From assembly GCA_003696465.1 (NCBI GenBank), contig RFHG01000068.1, positions 1 to 6,376 on the forward strand: 6,376 bases of DNA. The letters are read 5' to 3'. The stretch's first letter is position 1. The number at the start of each line of letters is the position of its first letter. Under the pieces are notes generated by a model that was given only the letters and a program-made list of their open reading frames with translations, was not told the DNA's origin and searched no databases. Shown here one piece after another: positions 5,748 to 6,376 of the stretch. The DNA is from Gammaproteobacteria bacterium (GTDB taxonomy: Bacteria > Pseudomonadota > Gammaproteobacteria > J044). Both the position numbers and the translations under genes were made by a program.

Positions 5748-6376
5748 ATGATCGTCATACATGACAAGGAGCCGTCCAAGCAGATGCTGCCCCTCGCACT
5801 GGGCGCAGGGGACATGGCTATCGTCACCCTCATCAACGTGCGCAACGGCAAGGAGCCGCCCTTCGTCTACATGCTCAAGGGCGAAGACCGTGTCTATGAC
5901 GCATGGCAGGACGACTTCATCCACGTGCGCCTCGTCAAGAGCCGCTTCGATGACACGCCCATCAGCATGGTGCCTATACGGCAGGGGCGCCTCGTCCTCA
6001 ACGGCCATAACCCCGACCACCGCGAGCTGTTCAAGTACATCATGATGCTCGACATCAACGAGAGCAAGCTGGGCCGCAACAAGAGCGTCCGCCCCGTCCT
6101 CTACATCGAGCGCCTCATCGTAGACAACGAGCACGTGGAGATGACGCCGGACGGCCGCCTCGTAAGGAAAGGGGCCGACATGATCTCGCACAAGAAGCGG
6201 GCTACGCCGCATAACCTCGAAAAGGGACGCGAGGACAGCAAGCTGGACCGCCTCACCGTCGACGGCGAGGTATACAACGAGGACGTGCGCACCATGAGCG
6301 AGGAGGAGGCCAAGAAGCTGCTGTACAAGGTGATCGACGCCCTCAACGAGGAGCAGCTGCTCGACGCCGAGTACAA
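5748..6376 (+). CDS. Unrecognised phage protein following the capsid gene; 3' partial
   Basis: An open frame of 209 codons runs from ATG 5748 to the window edge without a stop. It begins MIVIHDKEPSKQMLPLALGA and includes MAIVTLINVRNG (23-34), NPDHRELFKYIMMLDINES (88-106) and RPVLYIERLIVDN (115-127). The later part is charged and helical (EDVRTMSEEEAKKLLYKVID, 178-197). No signal peptide, membrane segment or catalytic motif is seen. Codon use (GC-rich third positions, 2 ATA among 13 Ile codons, no ATT) matches its neighbours, so the frame is real. The alternating beta-strand pattern early on and the helical part later, plus location directly after the capsid gene, suggest a virion or head-associated structural protein (head completion, decoration or inner core), but this is positional inference. 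The start is chosen because it is the first in-frame ATG after the poly-A leader. Confidence 0.85.
   Translation, partial: MIVIHDKEPSKQMLPLALGAGDMAIVTLINVRNGKEPPFVYMLKGEDRVYDAWQDDFIHVRLVKSRFDDTPISMVPIRQGRLVLNGHNPDHRELFKYIMMLDINESKLGRNKSVRPVLYIERLIVDNEHVEMTPDGRLVRKGADMISHKKRATPHNLEKGREDSKLDRLTVDGEVYNEDVRTMSEEEAKKLLYKVIDALNEEQLLDAEY

Larger units (their letters stand above)
5691..5758 (+). repeat. 10-bp direct repeat flanking the hairpin and carrying the next start codon
   Basis: TGATCGTCAT occurs at 5691-5700 and again at 5749-5758. The copies are preceded by G (5690) and A (5748), so the first reads GTG-ATC-GTC-AT and the second ATG-ATC-GTC-AT, the start of the downstream gene. The hairpin and A-tract lie between them. 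This looks like a duplicated gene start with the hairpin segment between the copies, though chance cannot be ruled out for 10 bases. Confidence 0.45.

Overview
The window is a piece of a tailed double-stranded DNA bacteriophage (or prophage) genome carrying the head-morphogenesis block. All five genes lie on the + strand in the order large terminase subunit (3' part), portal protein, a Gln/Pro-rich protein that fits the scaffold, major capsid protein, and an unrecognised protein cut by the window end. DNA packaging, the portal, scaffolding and the capsid shell are thus encoded consecutively, as expected of a late structural cluster. No capsid-maturation protease gene is seen between portal and capsid genes, and there are no tRNA, rRNA, CRISPR or insertion-sequence features.

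Host clues point to Bacteroidota. The only clearly AT-rich gap, between terminase and portal genes (944-1009), holds a textbook Bacteroides-type primary promoter: TTTG, a 20-base spacer, then TATTTTTG (consensus TAnnTTTG). None of the four visible start codons has a convincing upstream Shine-Dalgarno sequence; three have short A-rich or AAC-rich leaders, as is common in Bacteroidota. Coding DNA is very GC-rich (by eye above 60%), which is high for gut Bacteroidales and suggests a GC-rich host in that phylum, or a phage whose composition differs from its host. The portal and terminase resemble those of large podovirus-type phages of Bacteroidota, including crAss-like phages, but the family cannot be proven from this window. 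The genetic code appears standard: the terminase ends in TAG, the portal in TAA, the scaffold and capsid genes in TGA, and no gene has an internal TAG or TGA.

Layout: 1-943 terminase (5' end outside); 957-988 promoter; 1010-3145 portal from a TTG start; 3161-4291 scaffold-like protein; 4274-4298 hairpin across the scaffold stop codon; 4330-5664 major capsid protein; 5665-5747 gap with a strong GC hairpin bracketed by a T8 and an A9 tract and a 10-bp direct repeat; 5748 to the end, an open reading frame running out of the window.

The most striking genome-level signal is isoleucine codon use. ATT is never used in about 100 Ile codons, and ATA falls from 11/13 in terminase through 15/34 in portal and 2/13 in scaffold to 0/27 in the capsid gene, tracking expected protein copy number. 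Together with hairpins on both sides of the capsid gene, this suggests expression tuning within one transcription unit. No novel defence or mobile system is visible; the interest lies in regulation, codon use and the uncharacterised post-capsid gene.
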